The notes under the pieces are model-generated. The model was not told the DNA's origin, did no database searches, and saw only the letters and a program-made list of their open reading frames with translations. Below are positions 25,294 through 36,653 of a stretch of DNA of 64,000 nucleotides, in pieces. Every line of letters begins with the position of its first letter. The stretch's first letter is position 1. The position numbers and the translations under genes were made by a program. This DNA is from Acidobacteriaceae bacterium dw_441. GTDB taxonomy: Bacteria; Acidobacteriota; Terriglobia; Terriglobales; Acidobacteriaceae. The stretch is from positions 1,798,001-1,862,000 of the forward strand of contig JAAVVA010000001.1 of assembly GCA_018449715.1 (NCBI GenBank). The letters run 5' to 3'.

Positions 25294-25908
25294 ATGACCA
25301 TGCCAGCAGACAACCGCACCGCACTCCTCGATCTCATCGCGACCCTCTCCTTCCGCCTCGGCGACTTCACCCTCGCCAGCGGCCAGAAGTCCGACTACTA
25401 CATCGACTGCCGTACCACCACCCTGCACGCCGAGGGCGGACGCCTCTCCGGCCTTCTCTTCCACGAGCTGATCCGGCAGCATTTTCCGCAGGCCGAGGCC
25501 GTCGGCGGACTCACGATGGGGGCCGACCCGCTCGTCTCGAACACCGCCAGCGCCAGCGCATGGAGCCACCTGCAGAATCCCGACGCCCCTCTCGTCCACG
25601 GCTTCCTCGTCCGCAAGTCCGAGAAGGCGCACGGCACCGGCCGCCGTATCGAGGGCTTCCACAAGGACGGGGCGAACGTGGTGATCGTCGATGACGTCTG
25701 CACTACCGGAGGCTCCACCATCACCGCCATCGAAGCAGCCAAAGCCTCAGGAATGAACGTGATCGGAGTCCTCTGCCTCGTCGACCGCGAGCAGGGCGGA
25801 CGCACCAACATTGAGGCGGACGCACCCGGAGCGGCGTTCCATTCGCTCTACACCGCCACCGACGTCCGCAAGGCCCACATCGCGCTGAACCCCGCGCAAA
25901 CCAAGTAA
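25294..25908 (+). CDS. pyrE: orotate phosphoribosyltransferase
   Basis: 204 residues. 'FTLASGQKSDYYIDCRTTTLHAEG' is the N-terminal orotate-binding region; 'FLVRKSEKAHGTGRRIEG' is the mobile PRPP loop; 'ANVVIVDDVCTTGGSTITAIEAAKASG' is the PRPP-binding motif. It converts orotate and PRPP to OMP in pyrimidine synthesis. The reading frame is open far upstream, but ATG 25294 (or 25300) gives the normal length. mtnA follows 12 bases downstream, probably in one transcript. Confidence 0.94.
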   Translation: MTMPADNRTALLDLIATLSFRLGDFTLASGQKSDYYIDCRTTTLHAEGGRLSGLLFHELIRQHFPQAEAVGGLTMGADPLVSNTASASAWSHLQNPDAPLVHGFLVRKSEKAHGTGRRIEGFHKDGANVVIVDDVCTTGGSTITAIEAAKASGMNVIGVLCLVDREQGGRTNIEADAPGAAFHSLYTATDVRKAHIALNPAQTK

Positions 25909-25920
25909 ACTGGAAGAGAC

Positions 25921-26994
25921 ATGATTCCTACCCTCGAATGGCTCCCGAACGGCGTTAACTTCCTCGACCAGACCAAGCTCCCTCTTGAGGAGACCTACGT
26001 CCTCGCCACCGATTACCAGCAGGTCGCCACCGTCATCCGCGACATGATCGTGCGCGGCGCTCCGGCTATCGGCGTCTCGGCTGCGATGGGCGTGGCACTC
26101 GGCGTCAGCCAGAGCAAGGCCACCGACATTTCCACCCTCACCAAAGAGGTCGCCGTCATCGGCGACACTCTCGCGGCCACTCGCCCGACCGCCGTCAACC
26201 TCTTCTGGGCCATCCAGCGGATGCGCGACCGGTACAACGCCCTCGCCGCCGCCAACACCTCCATCCCCGAGATCAAGGAAGCCCTCATCAAAGAGGCCCA
26301 GCAGATGTACGACGAGGACATCGCCGCCTGCAAGTCGATGGGAGCCCACGGCGCAGCCCTGCTCCCGCAGGAGGGCACGGTCCTGACCCACTGCAACGCG
26401 GGCGCTCTCGCGACCTGCGGCTACGGCACCGCCCTCGGAGTCATCCGGGCCGCCGTCGAGCGTGGCCACAAGATCGACGTCTACGCGGACGAGACCCGCC
26501 CCTACCTGCAGGGCGCTCGCCTGACTGCGTGGGAGCTTCTGCACGACAACATCCCCACCACAGTCCTCTGCGACAACATGGCCGGCTCGCTGATGCGCCA
26601 GGGCAAGATCCAGGCCGTCATCGTCGGGGCCGACCGCATCGCCGCCAACGGCGACACCGCCAACAAGATCGGCACCTACTCGGTCGCGGTCCTCGCGAAG
26701 GAGCACGGCATCCCGTTCTACGTCGCCGCGCCTCTCTCCACCATCGACGTCGCCACCACGCACGGCGACCAGATCCCCATCGAGCAGCGCTCCGCCACGG
26801 AGGTCACGCACTCCAACGGCAAGCAGATGACCCCCAACGGCGCGGCCATCCAGAACCCGGCCTTCGACGTCACCCCGGCCAAGTACATCACCGCCATCAT
26901 CACCGAGCACGGCGTCCTGCGCGCTCCCTACGAGCAGTCCATCCGCGAGATGTTCGAGAAGGCCGCTGCTAACCCCGAGCTGGTTTCCGCATAA
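25921..26994 (+). CDS. mtnA: S-methyl-5-thioribose-1-phosphate isomerase
   Basis: A 357-residue protein of the eIF2B-alpha-like fold. It has '[20 protein letters not shown]', '[20 protein letters not shown]' (written [12 protein letters not shown] in this copy, with the catalytic Cys) and '[43 protein letters not shown]', which contains the catalytic Asp. It converts methylthioribose-1-phosphate to methylthioribulose-1-phosphate in methionine salvage, or in the MTA-isoprenoid/DHAP shunts. No other salvage genes are visible nearby. A bidirectional terminator follows. Confidence 0.94.
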   Translation: MIPTLEWLPNGVNFLDQTKLPLEETYVLATDYQQVATVIRDMIVRGAPAIGVSAAMGVALGVSQSKATDISTLTKEVAVIGDTLAATRPTAVNLFWAIQRMRDRYNALAAANTSIPEIKEALIKEAQQMYDEDIAACKSMGAHGAALLPQEGTVLTHCNAGALATCGYGTALGVIRAAVERGHKIDVYADETRPYLQGARLTAWELLHDNIPTTVLCDNMAGSLMRQGKIQAVIVGADRIAANGDTANKIGTYSVAVLAKEHGIPFYVAAPLSTIDVATTHGDQIPIEQRSATEVTHSNGKQMTPNGAAIQNPAFDVTPAKYITAIITEHGVLRAPYEQSIREMFEKAAANPELVSA

Positions 26995-27015
26995 GCGATC
27001 CGCATCGCTGCGAAT

Positions 27016-27046
27016 AAAAAATCCGGCCCCCGTGGCCGGATTTTTT
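27016..27046. terminator. bidirectional Rho-independent terminator
   Basis: AAAAAATCCGGCC / GGCCGGATTTTTT is a perfect 13-bp stem with a 5-base loop, between mtnA and the convergent GT39-like gene. Confidence 0.92.
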
Positions 27047-27050
27047 GCAT

Positions 27051-28391
27051 TTACGACTTTGCCAGGTTGAAGATCCACTCCACCTGGATCAGTCCCAGCA
27101 CCGCGAGACTCACCCAGCCTCTCCAGCGCGATGCGGAGCCCGTGGAGCGCGCCATCAATCCCAGCAACACCAGCGGAGCCACCACAGGAAAGTGATACGT
27201 CGGGTGCGACATCGAGATCCAGTAGGGCGCGGAGTACAACAGCACCACGCCTCCCAGCAGCCACGTCTCCCACCGCATCCAAAAGGCCGCAGGAGCAGCC
27301 GCGATCCAGAAGAACGCAAATCCCGCCACGAGGAGGTAGCAGACCGCGTCCATCCCGAACGCCACGGGGAACCACCGGCTCCCCGCTCCCCGCAGGTTGG
27401 CCGCCGTAAAGATGTCGAAGCCCCAGAAGCACCGCACACGGTTCAGTGTGCGGTGCAGGAAGATGCCGGGCCGCTGCTTCACATACTCCACGGCCAGCCG
27501 CTTGAACTCATCTCCCCGCGCCGTTGCGGGAAGCCCTTGCACCCTTTGGACGATCACCTCGTATTCCGGAAACTCCCGTATCTCGTCGCTGCCCAGTTTG
27601 GCGTGCGAGCCGAAGTACCATGTACGGTACATCGGGGTCCACGGGTTATTGCCGTAGTAAAGATTCACCCCGTTGGAGTTGTTGATCGTCCACTGGCCCG
27701 AAAGCTGATGCACCTTCACGACCCACGCGAAGATCATCGCTGCCCCCAGCGATACGGCCAGCAGAGGCTGCGCTACCTGCTTCCGGCGCAAAAAAGCGAG
27801 TCCGGGCAGAACCAGCAGCAACGGCAAGGCGCTGGGCCGCACCAGCGAGAGCCACCCCAGCGAGCCTCCCAGCAGCAGGGCCTCTCCCCAGCCTGCGTCT
27901 TCGGAGCACCGCACGGCAGCACTCATCGCCACCAGCAGCAGAGCCGCGGAGGGCATCTGGGTCATAGGCTCAATCGAGAAATGGATCAACGCCGGGGTCA
28001 CGCTGAAGATCGCTAAGAGAGCCACGGTGGCTCCTCGCGCAATCCTCAGGTCGCCCGCCAACCGCACCAGCCCGAAGCAGAACAGCCCCCACCACGCCAG
28101 CATTGAGAGCCGCAGTACGGTATCCCCGCCTCCTGCCTCCAGAAACGGAGCAAGGTACAGCGACAGCCCCGGAGGCCAGTACGGCACGAACCGCTCTCCC
28201 CCAAGAAGCAGGAGAGCCACGCCGCGATAGTCGGTTGAATCCGATGCGAGCGGGGCTCCTGCAATCTTCCACAGCGCCAGCAAGCGAATAAAAAAACTCG
28301 CTGCAACGACCAGCACAATCCCGCTTCGGAAGCCCAGCTGCGACGCACTGCCCGGCCCGTCCTCCAACGTCTGTTTCTGGATCAAACTCAC
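27051..28391 (-). CDS. polytopic membrane glycosyltransferase (GT39/ArnT/DPM-mannosyltransferase-like)
   Basis: 446 residues from GTG 28391, where GCAGGAGA gives a good ribosome site; an in-frame ATG at 28427 would add a Cys-rich start. There are about ten membrane helices. 'FIRLLALWKIAGAPLASDSTDYRGVALLLLGG' carries the Asp-containing first periplasmic loop typical of C-type glycosyltransferases, followed by 'YWPPGLSLYLAPFL'. The C-terminal half is rich in aromatic residues. Such enzymes use polyprenyl-phosphate sugars as donors. Donor and acceptor are unknown, and it stands alone. Confidence 0.7.
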   Translation of the reverse strand: MSLIQKQTLEDGPGSASQLGFRSGIVLVVAASFFIRLLALWKIAGAPLASDSTDYRGVALLLLGGERFVPYWPPGLSLYLAPFLEAGGGDTVLRLSMLAWWGLFCFGLVRLAGDLRIARGATVALLAIFSVTPALIHFSIEPMTQMPSAALLLVAMSAAVRCSEDAGWGEALLLGGSLGWLSLVRPSALPLLLVLPGLAFLRRKQVAQPLLAVSLGAAMIFAWVVKVHQLSGQWTINNSNGVNLYYGNNPWTPMYRTWYFGSHAKLGSDEIREFPEYEVIVQRVQGLPATARGDEFKRLAVEYVKQRPGIFLHRTLNRVRCFWGFDIFTAANLRGAGSRWFPVAFGMDAVCYLLVAGFAFFWIAAAPAAFWMRWETWLLGGVVLLYSAPYWISMSHPTYHFPVVAPLVLLGLMARSTGSASRWRGWVSLAVLGLIQVEWIFNLAKS

Positions 28392-28531
28392 ACACTCTCC
28401 TGCACATGACGACATCGAACAGCTCATCGGCCTGCAATTAGGACGGGGACGTTGGAATCATGATACCGTGACAGTGAACCGGAGAACCCTCCCACTCTTC
28501 GCCGAAATCTTCTATTCTGGAAGACAGTCAG

Positions 28532-28837
28532 GTGATCGCCCGTTTTTTAAATCCGCGCAACCGTTCCCTTCTTCGTGGGTCCCTGCTGGTTCTCCTTAGC
28601 GTTGCAATCTCGGTTCCCCTCTCGGACTTCCCGAACAATCGCGCCAATCCCTTCCTCATCCTTCCTTTCGTCGTCTCGATTGCAGGAACTGTGGATCACG
28701 TGCGTTGCATGAAGACACGCTGGAGCTTTTATCACGGAGGCGTCCTGCTGCTGATCTACATGGACCTGATGGCGCTCAGCATCATCCTTTTCATGCTTCT
28801 TTACCCTTACGCCCTCTGGATGACCCGCTACTCCTGA
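28532..28837 (+). CDS. small hypothetical membrane protein
   Basis: 101 residues with three hydrophobic segments at about 14-32, 40-55 and 72-95 ('GGVLLLIYMDLMALSIILFMLLYPYALWM'). It uses a GTG start; the ribosome site is weak. No family recognised. It is transcribed divergently from the GT39-like gene and ahead of mscL. Confidence 0.5.
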   Translation: MIARFLNPRNRSLLRGSLLVLLSVAISVPLSDFPNNRANPFLILPFVVSIAGTVDHVRCMKTRWSFYHGGVLLLIYMDLMALSIILFMLLYPYALWMTRYS

Positions 28838-28939
28838 TCCCCTTGGAACAGAGATAGATGCTAGCAAGGACACGACGGCTGTCGTATACTCGCCGTGACC
28901 CAGGCACGTGATTTTAAAAATTTCTCTCAGGAGATTCTT

Positions 28940-29344
28940 ATGCTGAAAGGCTTTCGCGATTTCATTTTGAAGGGCAACGTGATGGATCTGGCCGTCGCCG
29001 TGATCATCGGCGCGGCGTTTACTGCCATCGTTACCGCATTGACGGCCAACATCATCAATCCTCTGCTCGGAGCCATCGTCGGCAAGCCGAACTTCGATTA
29101 CATGGTGGCTAACGTCAACGGCGGCGTCATTGAGTATGGCAAGTTCCTCACCGCCGTCGTCAACTTCCTTCTGATCGCCGCGGTTGTCTATTTCTTCCTC
29201 GTTCTTCCCACGCAATACCTGATGAAGAAATTCAATCCTCCCGTCGCGGCCGCCCCCGAGCCTGCTACCAAGACCTGCGCCGAGTGCCTCTCCGACATTC
29301 CCGCCGCCGCCCGCCGCTGCAAGTTCTGCGGCCAGGCCGCCTAG
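28940..29344 (+). CDS. mscL: large-conductance mechanosensitive channel with C-terminal zinc ribbon
   Basis: 134 residues. The first 100 match MscL: amphipathic start 'MLKGFRDFILKGNVMDLAVAVIIGAAFTAIVTAL' (helix N and TM1 with the gate region) and a second helix 'KFLTAVVNFLLIAAVVYFFLV'. It opens under membrane tension to release solutes. Unusually, the usual C-terminal helix bundle is replaced or extended by a compact four-cysteine ribbon, 'CAECLSDIPAAARRCKFCGQA'. ATG 28940 follows TCAGGAGATT; the earlier in-frame start at 28895 is not needed. Confidence 0.93.
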   Translation: MLKGFRDFILKGNVMDLAVAVIIGAAFTAIVTALTANIINPLLGAIVGKPNFDYMVANVNGGVIEYGKFLTAVVNFLLIAAVVYFFLVLPTQYLMKKFNPPVAAAPEPATKTCAECLSDIPAAARRCKFCGQAA

Positions 29345-29431
29345 CCTTTCCCGTCTCTCATCCTGCGCAGCGTCGGTTTTTCTTCCGCGCCGCGCAGGAT
29401 GCTGTACCCTACCTCATATTTCCTTTTACGT

Positions 29432-31618
29432 ATGAGGTCCAATTTGCGTTCTGTCCGTATCCTGGCCTTCTCCGCTCTTCTCCCCTCCCTTATTGCTTCA
29501 GCCCAGTCCTCCTCCACGCAGGTCTTCGGATACCGCGATTTCACGCAGCAGTCGAAGTGGGACGCAGCTTTCCTTGCCATCCCCGACGCGAAGCTTGCAG
29601 GCGAGCACCTCAAATTCCTGACCGCCTCCCCCCACTGGGCCAGTTCCAAAGAGGACTACGACACCGCCGTCTACGTCGCCAATAAGTTCAAGGAAGCGGG
29701 CATCGAAACCCGCATCGTCCCCTACAAAATTCTTCTCAACAAGCCGGTCAAAATCTCCGTCGAGGCCTTCGACGACAAGGGCGCGAAGCTCATGTCCGGC
29801 CCCACCCCCGAGCACGTCGACCCCAAAAAGTACGGCGGCGATCCCTTCCAGGACGACCCGCGCGTCTTCACCGCCTTCAACGGCTCCTCGCCCTCCGGCG
29901 ACGTCACCGGCGAGGTCGTCTATGCCAACTACGGCAACCTCGCCGACTTCAAGCGGCTTGAACAGATGGGCGTTCATATAAAGGACAAGATCGTTCTCGT
30001 GCGCTACGGCGGCAACTTCCGCGGCGTCAAGGTCTACCTCGCGCAGAAGTTCGGAGCCAAAGGCGTCCTCATCTACTCCGACCCCGTAGACGACGGCTAC
30101 TATCGCGGCGATGTCTACCCCAAGGGGCCCTTCCGGCCTGAGTCCGCCGTGCAGCGCGGCTCCGCGCAGTTCCTTCCCATCTACCCCGGCGATCCACAAA
30201 CTCCTGGCATCGCCTCCACGCCCGACCTCCCCGACTCCAAACGCATCCCCCTCGACAAGCTGGGCGACAACCAGCCCTCCATCCCCGTCAACCCTCTCTC
30301 TTATAAGGATGCCGAGCCCATCCTGAAGGGTCTCGAAGGCCCCGCTTCGCCCCGCACCTGGCAGGGAGCACTTCCCTTTACCTATCACGTCGGCGGCACC
30401 AGCCGAGTGTCCGTCCACATGCATCTTGAACAGGACACTGCCCTGCGCACCATCTGGGACGTCATCGGCACCATCCCCGGCACCGATCCCGCTCAGAAGG
30501 ACGACTGGATCGTCGCCGGAAACCACCGCGACGCCTGGGTCTACGGCGCGGTCGATCCCAGCTCCGGCACGGCGGCCATGCTCGAAACCGTCCACGGTCT
30601 TGGAGCCCTGCTCAAACAGGGCTGGCGGCCAAAGCGCAGCATCGTCATTGGCTCCTGGGACGCGGAGGAGGAGGGCCTGATTGGTTCCACCGAGTGGGTG
30701 GAGCAGAACGTGAAGCCACTGGCCCGCGCCGTCGCCTACTTCAACACCGACGTCGGCGTCTCTGGCCCCGAGTTCAAGGCCTCCGCCGTGCCCTCGCTCA
30801 AACAGTTCGTCCGCGAGGTCGCTCAGCAGGTCCCATCCCCCAAGGGAGGCACCGTCTACGAGCAGTGGCGGCACGACCAGCAGGATGAGGCCGAGCGCCG
30901 CATGGCGGCCACCTCCGGAACTCCCGGCGGCCCCTCACGCTACAACGCTCAGGTCGAGGACGACGTTCGCGTCGGCGACCTCGGTTCCGGCTCCGACTAC
31001 ACGCCCTTCATTCAGCACCTCGGAGTGCCCTCCACCGACATCGGCTCCGAGGGGCCGTATGGCGTTTATCACTCCGTCTTCGACAACTACAACTGGTTCA
31101 TCAAATTCGCCGACCCCACCTTCGTCTACGAGCAGCAGCAGGCCCGCGTCTTCGGTCTTGAGATTCTGCACATGGCCGATACGGACGTTCTCCCCTACGA
31201 CTATCAGCTCTACGGCAAGGAGATCACCAGCTACCTGACCACCGCGAAGAGTAGCGCGGCCTCCGACAAGCTGTCGCTCGATTTCGCCGCGGCCCTTGCG
31301 GCAGCGCAACGCTTCGAAGCAGCGGGAACCGCCATTCGCATGCGCCAGCAGGCGATCCCGACGGATACGGCCTCTCTCAACGCTGCCCTGCGCGACGCCG
31401 AGCACGCCTTTCTGCTCGAAGACGGCCTGCCCCACCGCCCCTGGTACAAGCACGCCATCTACGCTCCGGGCGAGTACACCGGCTACGCCGCCGTCGTCGT
31501 CCCAGGAGTCAACGAGGCCATCAGCGACTCCGACACAGCCCGCGCAACCACCCAGCTCGGCAAGCTCACCGAAGCTCTCAACCGCGCCGCAGACATCCTC
31601 GAAGCCGCCGCAAAGTAG
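29432..31618 (+). CDS. M28-family zinc metallopeptidase (glutamate carboxypeptidase II-like), secreted
   Basis: 728 residues from ATG 29432, chosen because it begins a standard signal peptide (MRSNLRSVRILAFSALLPSLIASAQ); ATG 29399 is possible. Order of domains: an N-terminal part of the peptidase, a protease-associated insert around 'GEVVYANYGNLADFKRLEQMGVHIKDKIVLVRYGGNFRGVK', then the catalytic core with zinc ligands in 'VAGNHRDAWVYGAVDPSSGTAAMLE', 'WDAEEEGLIGSTEWVEQ' (catalytic Glu pair), 'YFNTDVGVSG' and 'YHSVFDNYNW', then a C-terminal helical dimerisation domain. It probably trims acidic peptides in the periplasm. Confidence 0.9.
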   Translation: MRSNLRSVRILAFSALLPSLIASAQSSSTQVFGYRDFTQQSKWDAAFLAIPDAKLAGEHLKFLTASPHWASSKEDYDTAVYVANKFKEAGIETRIVPYKILLNKPVKISVEAFDDKGAKLMSGPTPEHVDPKKYGGDPFQDDPRVFTAFNGSSPSGDVTGEVVYANYGNLADFKRLEQMGVHIKDKIVLVRYGGNFRGVKVYLAQKFGAKGVLIYSDPVDDGYYRGDVYPKGPFRPESAVQRGSAQFLPIYPGDPQTPGIASTPDLPDSKRIPLDKLGDNQPSIPVNPLSYKDAEPILKGLEGPASPRTWQGALPFTYHVGGTSRVSVHMHLEQDTALRTIWDVIGTIPGTDPAQKDDWIVAGNHRDAWVYGAVDPSSGTAAMLETVHGLGALLKQGWRPKRSIVIGSWDAEEEGLIGSTEWVEQNVKPLARAVAYFNTDVGVSGPEFKASAVPSLKQFVREVAQQVPSPKGGTVYEQWRHDQQDEAERRMAATSGTPGGPSRYNAQVEDDVRVGDLGSGSDYTPFIQHLGVPSTDIGSEGPYGVYHSVFDNYNWFIKFADPTFVYEQQQARVFGLEILHMADTDVLPYDYQLYGKEITSYLTTAKSSAASDKLSLDFAAALAAAQRFEAAGTAIRMRQQAIPTDTASLNAALRDAEHAFLLEDGLPHRPWYKHAIYAPGEYTGYAAVVVPGVNEAISDSDTARATTQLGKLTEALNRAADILEAAAK

Positions 31619-31627
31619 CCCGCAAAC

Positions 31628-31664
31628 AGCAAGGCCGCTCCGATGGAGCGGCCTTGCTTATTTT
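31628..31664. terminator. Rho-independent terminator between M28 peptidase and thiC
   Basis: AGCAAGGCCGCTCC / GGAGCGGCCTTGCT forms a perfect 14-bp stem with a GAT loop, followed by TATTTT on the plus side. It serves the peptidase gene and may also stop the convergent thiC transcript. Confidence 0.88.
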
Positions 31665-31678
31665 CTCGACAACAGCGA

Positions 31679-33184
<1,506 letters not shown>

Positions 33185-33428
33185 CTACGCCGCAAGTCGA
33201 CGTATTCCGAGTATATCGCCGATGCCCTCGAAGCCGCACACGACCGAAGCTGCACACCGGCTGGCCAACCCGCCAACACGCCTCGCATCCAACCCACACA
33301 GAACGCGCACGACCGTGAGTACTCCGGCGAACGCAGCCGTCTCTGCCACGGAAATCCTGCTCTCCCCGCACCGCGCCGGTACGGCGCCAACAGCCCGGTG
33401 CGGCACAAAACGAAAAGGAGCTTCCACC

Positions 33429-33932
33429 ATGAAAATCTTCTCTGACAACATCGAGTCCCTCAGCAGCCTCTATGTCACCCACCTCCGCAAAGCCCTCGAC
33501 ATGGAGCAGAAGATCACCGATGCCCTCCCGAAGATGATCGAAAGGTCCACCGACCCCGAACTGGCCACGGCCTTCCGCAACCATCTCCAGCAGACCGAAA
33601 ACCACGTCAACCTGGTGCAGGCTCTCCTGCGCAACGCAACCGGTAGCGACGGCACCGAGACCTGCAAGGCCATCGGTGGTCTCATTACCGAAGCAGAGGA
33701 TGGGATGAAAGACGCAGCCGATCCTGCCGTCCTCGACATCACCCTCATCGCCACAGGCCAGCAGGTCGAGCACCACGAGATCGCTGTCTACGGCACGCTC
33801 CGCACCTGGGCCAGCATCCTCGGTCTCGCCGACGACGCTGTCACCCTCGACACCATCCTTCAACAGGAGAAGGACGCCGACAAACTCCTCAGCACTATCT
33901 CCAACGGGGCCAACCTTCAGGCAGCAGCCTGA
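33429..33932 (+). CDS. YciE/YciF-type ferritin-like protein (DUF892)
   Basis: 167 residues from ATG 33429, with AAGGAG nine bases upstream. The sequence is a four-helix bundle: 'YVTHLRKALDMEQKITDALPKMIERSTDPELATAFRNHLQQTENHVNLVQALL' and 'ATGQQVEHHEIAVYGTLRTWASILG', with Glu and His spaced as in the YciF di-iron-like site. Members are associated with stress response; enzymatic function is not established. It is followed by a strong terminator. The long in-frame extension to 33141 is low complexity and not part of the gene. Confidence 0.88.
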   Translation: MKIFSDNIESLSSLYVTHLRKALDMEQKITDALPKMIERSTDPELATAFRNHLQQTENHVNLVQALLRNATGSDGTETCKAIGGLITEAEDGMKDAADPAVLDITLIATGQQVEHHEIAVYGTLRTWASILGLADDAVTLDTILQQEKDADKLLSTISNGANLQAAA

Positions 33933-33939
33933 TTCACGC

Positions 33940-33970
33940 GCCCGGCAGGAGTACTCCCTGCCGGGCCTTT
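33940..33970. terminator. Rho-independent terminator after the YciF-like gene
   Basis: GCCCGGCAGG / CCTGCCGGGC forms a perfect 10-bp stem with a 7-base loop and a short CTTT tail. The ADOP permease gene ends convergently 11 bases further on. Confidence 0.82.
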
Positions 33971-33980
33971 ACTCACACCC

Positions 33981-36653
33981 TCATTCGTTCCGCAACGCAA
34001 CCATCGGATTGATCCTCGACGCCCTGCGCGCCGGAAGGTATCCTGCCAGCGCCGCGACAGCGCCCAGCAGAACCGCCATCACAACAAACGTCATCGGGTC
34101 CGTCGGCGCGGTTCCAAACAGCAGCGAGGCAATCAGGTGAGCCATCGCAATCGATCCCACCGCGCCGACCACAATTCCCATTGCAGCCATCTGAAGCGTC
34201 TTCGAGAGCACCCCCATCTGCACATTTCCCGGAGAAGCTCCCAGCGCCATCCTCACGCCAATTTCCTGTGTCCGCCGCGTCACGGAATAAGAGATCACCC
34301 CATAGATTCCCAGCGAAGCCAGCGCCAGTCCCAGAGCCGCGAAGCCCCCCACCAGCATCATGAAGAACTGCCGGGGCGATACGGCGTGATCCACCAGCCT
34401 TTGAAGGGGCCGGAACTCCACCGCTGGCTGGTTCGGATTGATCTGTCGCAATGTACGCATCACGCTACCCGCCAGTTGCTGAGGAGGCAGCTTCGTCCGC
34501 ACGACCAGCGTGGCTCCATCCGGCCCCCATTCCTTCTGTGTCATCGGCAGGTACATCTGCCAGCTCGCATTCCCTTCCACGTTGGTGTCTCGAACATCCG
34601 CAATCACCCCGATCACGCGAACATCCTTGTCATTGATCGCGGCCATCTTTCCAACTGCATCCTCATTAGGAAAGAGTCCCTTGGCGGCGCTCTCGTTCAA
34701 TACCATGACGCCTTCGCTCTTGTCGTTGTCGTTCCAGCCGAAGTCCCTTCCCCTCAGCCGCATCCCCATCGCCTTCAGGTATCCCGGCGAAACGACGTAG
34801 ACGAAGGTCGAAGGAAGCTCGCCCTTACGATACGTCTTCCCCTTGATCCTCGGCGCACCCCATGTCCGGTTGCGATCGAGCGGAAGATTGTCGGAGAATC
34901 CCACCGCCTCTACCCCCGGCAACTCCCCGACACGACGCCCTATGTCCTGAAGAATCGCGGATCGCTTCTCCGTGCTTCCACCGTCGTCATAGTCGATACG
35001 TACGGCTGCGGCTGAACCTGGATTGAATCCCAGATCCACGTCGAGCACCCGCAGAAAGCTCCGCAGCAGCAGACCGGCTCCCACGATCAGGACACAGGCC
35101 AACGCTACCTCTGAGACAACTAGAGCCGTGCGCAGCCTCTCATGCTGACGACCTTCGGTCGTGCCATGACCGCTATCCTTCAACGCTTCCTGCACATTTG
35201 TACGCGAGACCTGTATACCAGGCATCAGGCCGAAAAACACCGCTGTCGAAACCGTAATCAGCAACGTCCATGCCAGCGCCGTTCCATCCAGCCGCACGCT
35301 GCTCAACAACGGAAGCGCAATCGACCCCTGATGCGCCAGGTAGCGCAGCATGGCATACGCAAGCCCCAGACCCAGCACAGCTCCCGCCCCTGCCAGTACC
35401 AGGCTCTCCGTTAATAACTGGCGTATCAAACGCCAGCGTCCTGCTCCCAGAGCGCTGCGCAGCGCAAACTCCTTGCCTCGCGCCGCGGCTCTCGCCAGCA
35501 GAAGGTTCGAAAGATTCACACACACGATCAACAGGATCAGCCCGACCGCGCACCACAGCACGACCAGCGACCTGCGCAGCTTGCCGCTGACATACTCCTT
35601 CAAAAAGATGGGATAGGCCGTGTATTGATGGTTCGAATCCGGAAATCTCTTTCCCCAGTAAAGCTGCGGGAAAAGTGTCTTCGCCTCCATCCGCGACTGC
35701 TCGATCGTTACCCCTTGCTTCAACCGAGCGATCAGGGCAATGGTGTTCCCCTCGAATCGTATGTCGTCCATGATCAGCGGCGTCAGGATGTCCACCTTCG
35801 CGCCCGGCGAGAACGCGGAGCCGAAATCAAAGCTCTCGGGCAGCACCCCTGCTACCGTCACCGGCTTGCTGTCGAGGGTAATCGTCTTGCCCACGAGCGA
35901 ACGGTCTCCTCCGAACTGCCGCTGCCAGAACGCATACGACAGCATCACCGCCGCCGGTCCACCCTTGATCGACTCCTCCGGAGTGAACTCGCGCCCAAGC
36001 ATTGGCTGCACTCCCAACACATGGAAGAAGTTTCCCGCCACCAGGATTCCCGTCACTGGCAGAGGAACGCCATGCCCGGTCAGCTTGTAGTTGTCCTCCG
36101 TCGAAAACGCAAAGTAGCCTGTCACGTCCTCATAGGACTTGTTCATCGCCCGCAGGTCTTCGTATGCATCGACCGAGTAGGTGGATGCGGACAATCCCTT
36201 CGCATCGGCTGGAGCAATCCACACCAGCCGGGAAGGATCGTAGAACGGCAGTGGCCGCAGCAGAATCGTATTCACCACGCTGAAGACCACCACATTCGCA
36301 CCGATCCCCAACGCCAGAATCAGAATCGCGATCGCTGCAAATCCCATATCCCGCTTCAGCGTCCGCATCGTATAGCGAAGGTCCTGCAACAACGTATCTA
36401 CCCAGGGCAGCCCACGCGACTCTCTCTGTCTCTCCTTGGCCTGTTCCACTCCTCCGAACTTCACCATCGCGCTCCTCCTCGCCTCCTCGGGACTCATCCC
36501 GCTCCGCATGTTCTCCTCGGTCGCCATCGCGATATGCGAGGCAATCTCTTCCTCCAGCTCGCGGTCCATCGGCTCCTTGTGGAAGAACGCTCCCGCCCGC
36601 GCCACTCCGCGACGCAACGACCCCAGCCTCGATCCTCGCCTCTCGTGCTTCAT
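33981..36653 (-). CDS. ADOP-type ABC transporter permease (duplicated FtsX/MacB-PCD)
   Basis: 890 residues from ATG 36653. The N-terminal cytoplasmic part contains 'MDRELEEEIASHIAMATEENMRSGMSPEEARRSAMVKFGG', the helical element typical of acidobacterial orphan permeases. It is followed by TM1 ('MGFAAIAILILALGIGANVVVFSVVNTILLRPLPF'), a MacB-like periplasmic domain, three helices, a second periplasmic domain and a last FtsX block ending 'PARRASRINPMVALRNE'. No ATP-binding gene is adjacent. The start overlaps the padR stop by ATGA, so the two are coupled. The frame runs on to 37067 but that extension is padR read in another frame. Confidence 0.9.
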   Translation of the reverse strand: MKHERRGSRLGSLRRGVARAGAFFHKEPMDRELEEEIASHIAMATEENMRSGMSPEEARRSAMVKFGGVEQAKERQRESRGLPWVDTLLQDLRYTMRTLKRDMGFAAIAILILALGIGANVVVFSVVNTILLRPLPFYDPSRLVWIAPADAKGLSASTYSVDAYEDLRAMNKSYEDVTGYFAFSTEDNYKLTGHGVPLPVTGILVAGNFFHVLGVQPMLGREFTPEESIKGGPAAVMLSYAFWQRQFGGDRSLVGKTITLDSKPVTVAGVLPESFDFGSAFSPGAKVDILTPLIMDDIRFEGNTIALIARLKQGVTIEQSRMEAKTLFPQLYWGKRFPDSNHQYTAYPIFLKEYVSGKLRRSLVVLWCAVGLILLIVCVNLSNLLLARAAARGKEFALRSALGAGRWRLIRQLLTESLVLAGAGAVLGLGLAYAMLRYLAHQGSIALPLLSSVRLDGTALAWTLLITVSTAVFFGLMPGIQVSRTNVQEALKDSGHGTTEGRQHERLRTALVVSEVALACVLIVGAGLLLRSFLRVLDVDLGFNPGSAAAVRIDYDDGGSTEKRSAILQDIGRRVGELPGVEAVGFSDNLPLDRNRTWGAPRIKGKTYRKGELPSTFVYVVSPGYLKAMGMRLRGRDFGWNDNDKSEGVMVLNESAAKGLFPNEDAVGKMAAINDKDVRVIGVIADVRDTNVEGNASWQMYLPMTQKEWGPDGATLVVRTKLPPQQLAGSVMRTLRQINPNQPAVEFRPLQRLVDHAVSPRQFFMMLVGGFAALGLALASLGIYGVISYSVTRRTQEIGVRMALGASPGNVQMGVLSKTLQMAAMGIVVGAVGSIAMAHLIASLLFGTAPTDPMTFVVMAVLLGAVAALAGYLPARRASRINPMVALRNE

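Noticed and set aside
29359-29401. 10-bp inverted repeat CATCCTGCGC / GCGCAGGATG between mscL and the M28 gene
   Set aside because: The loop is 23 bases and no T-run follows; not convincing as a terminator.
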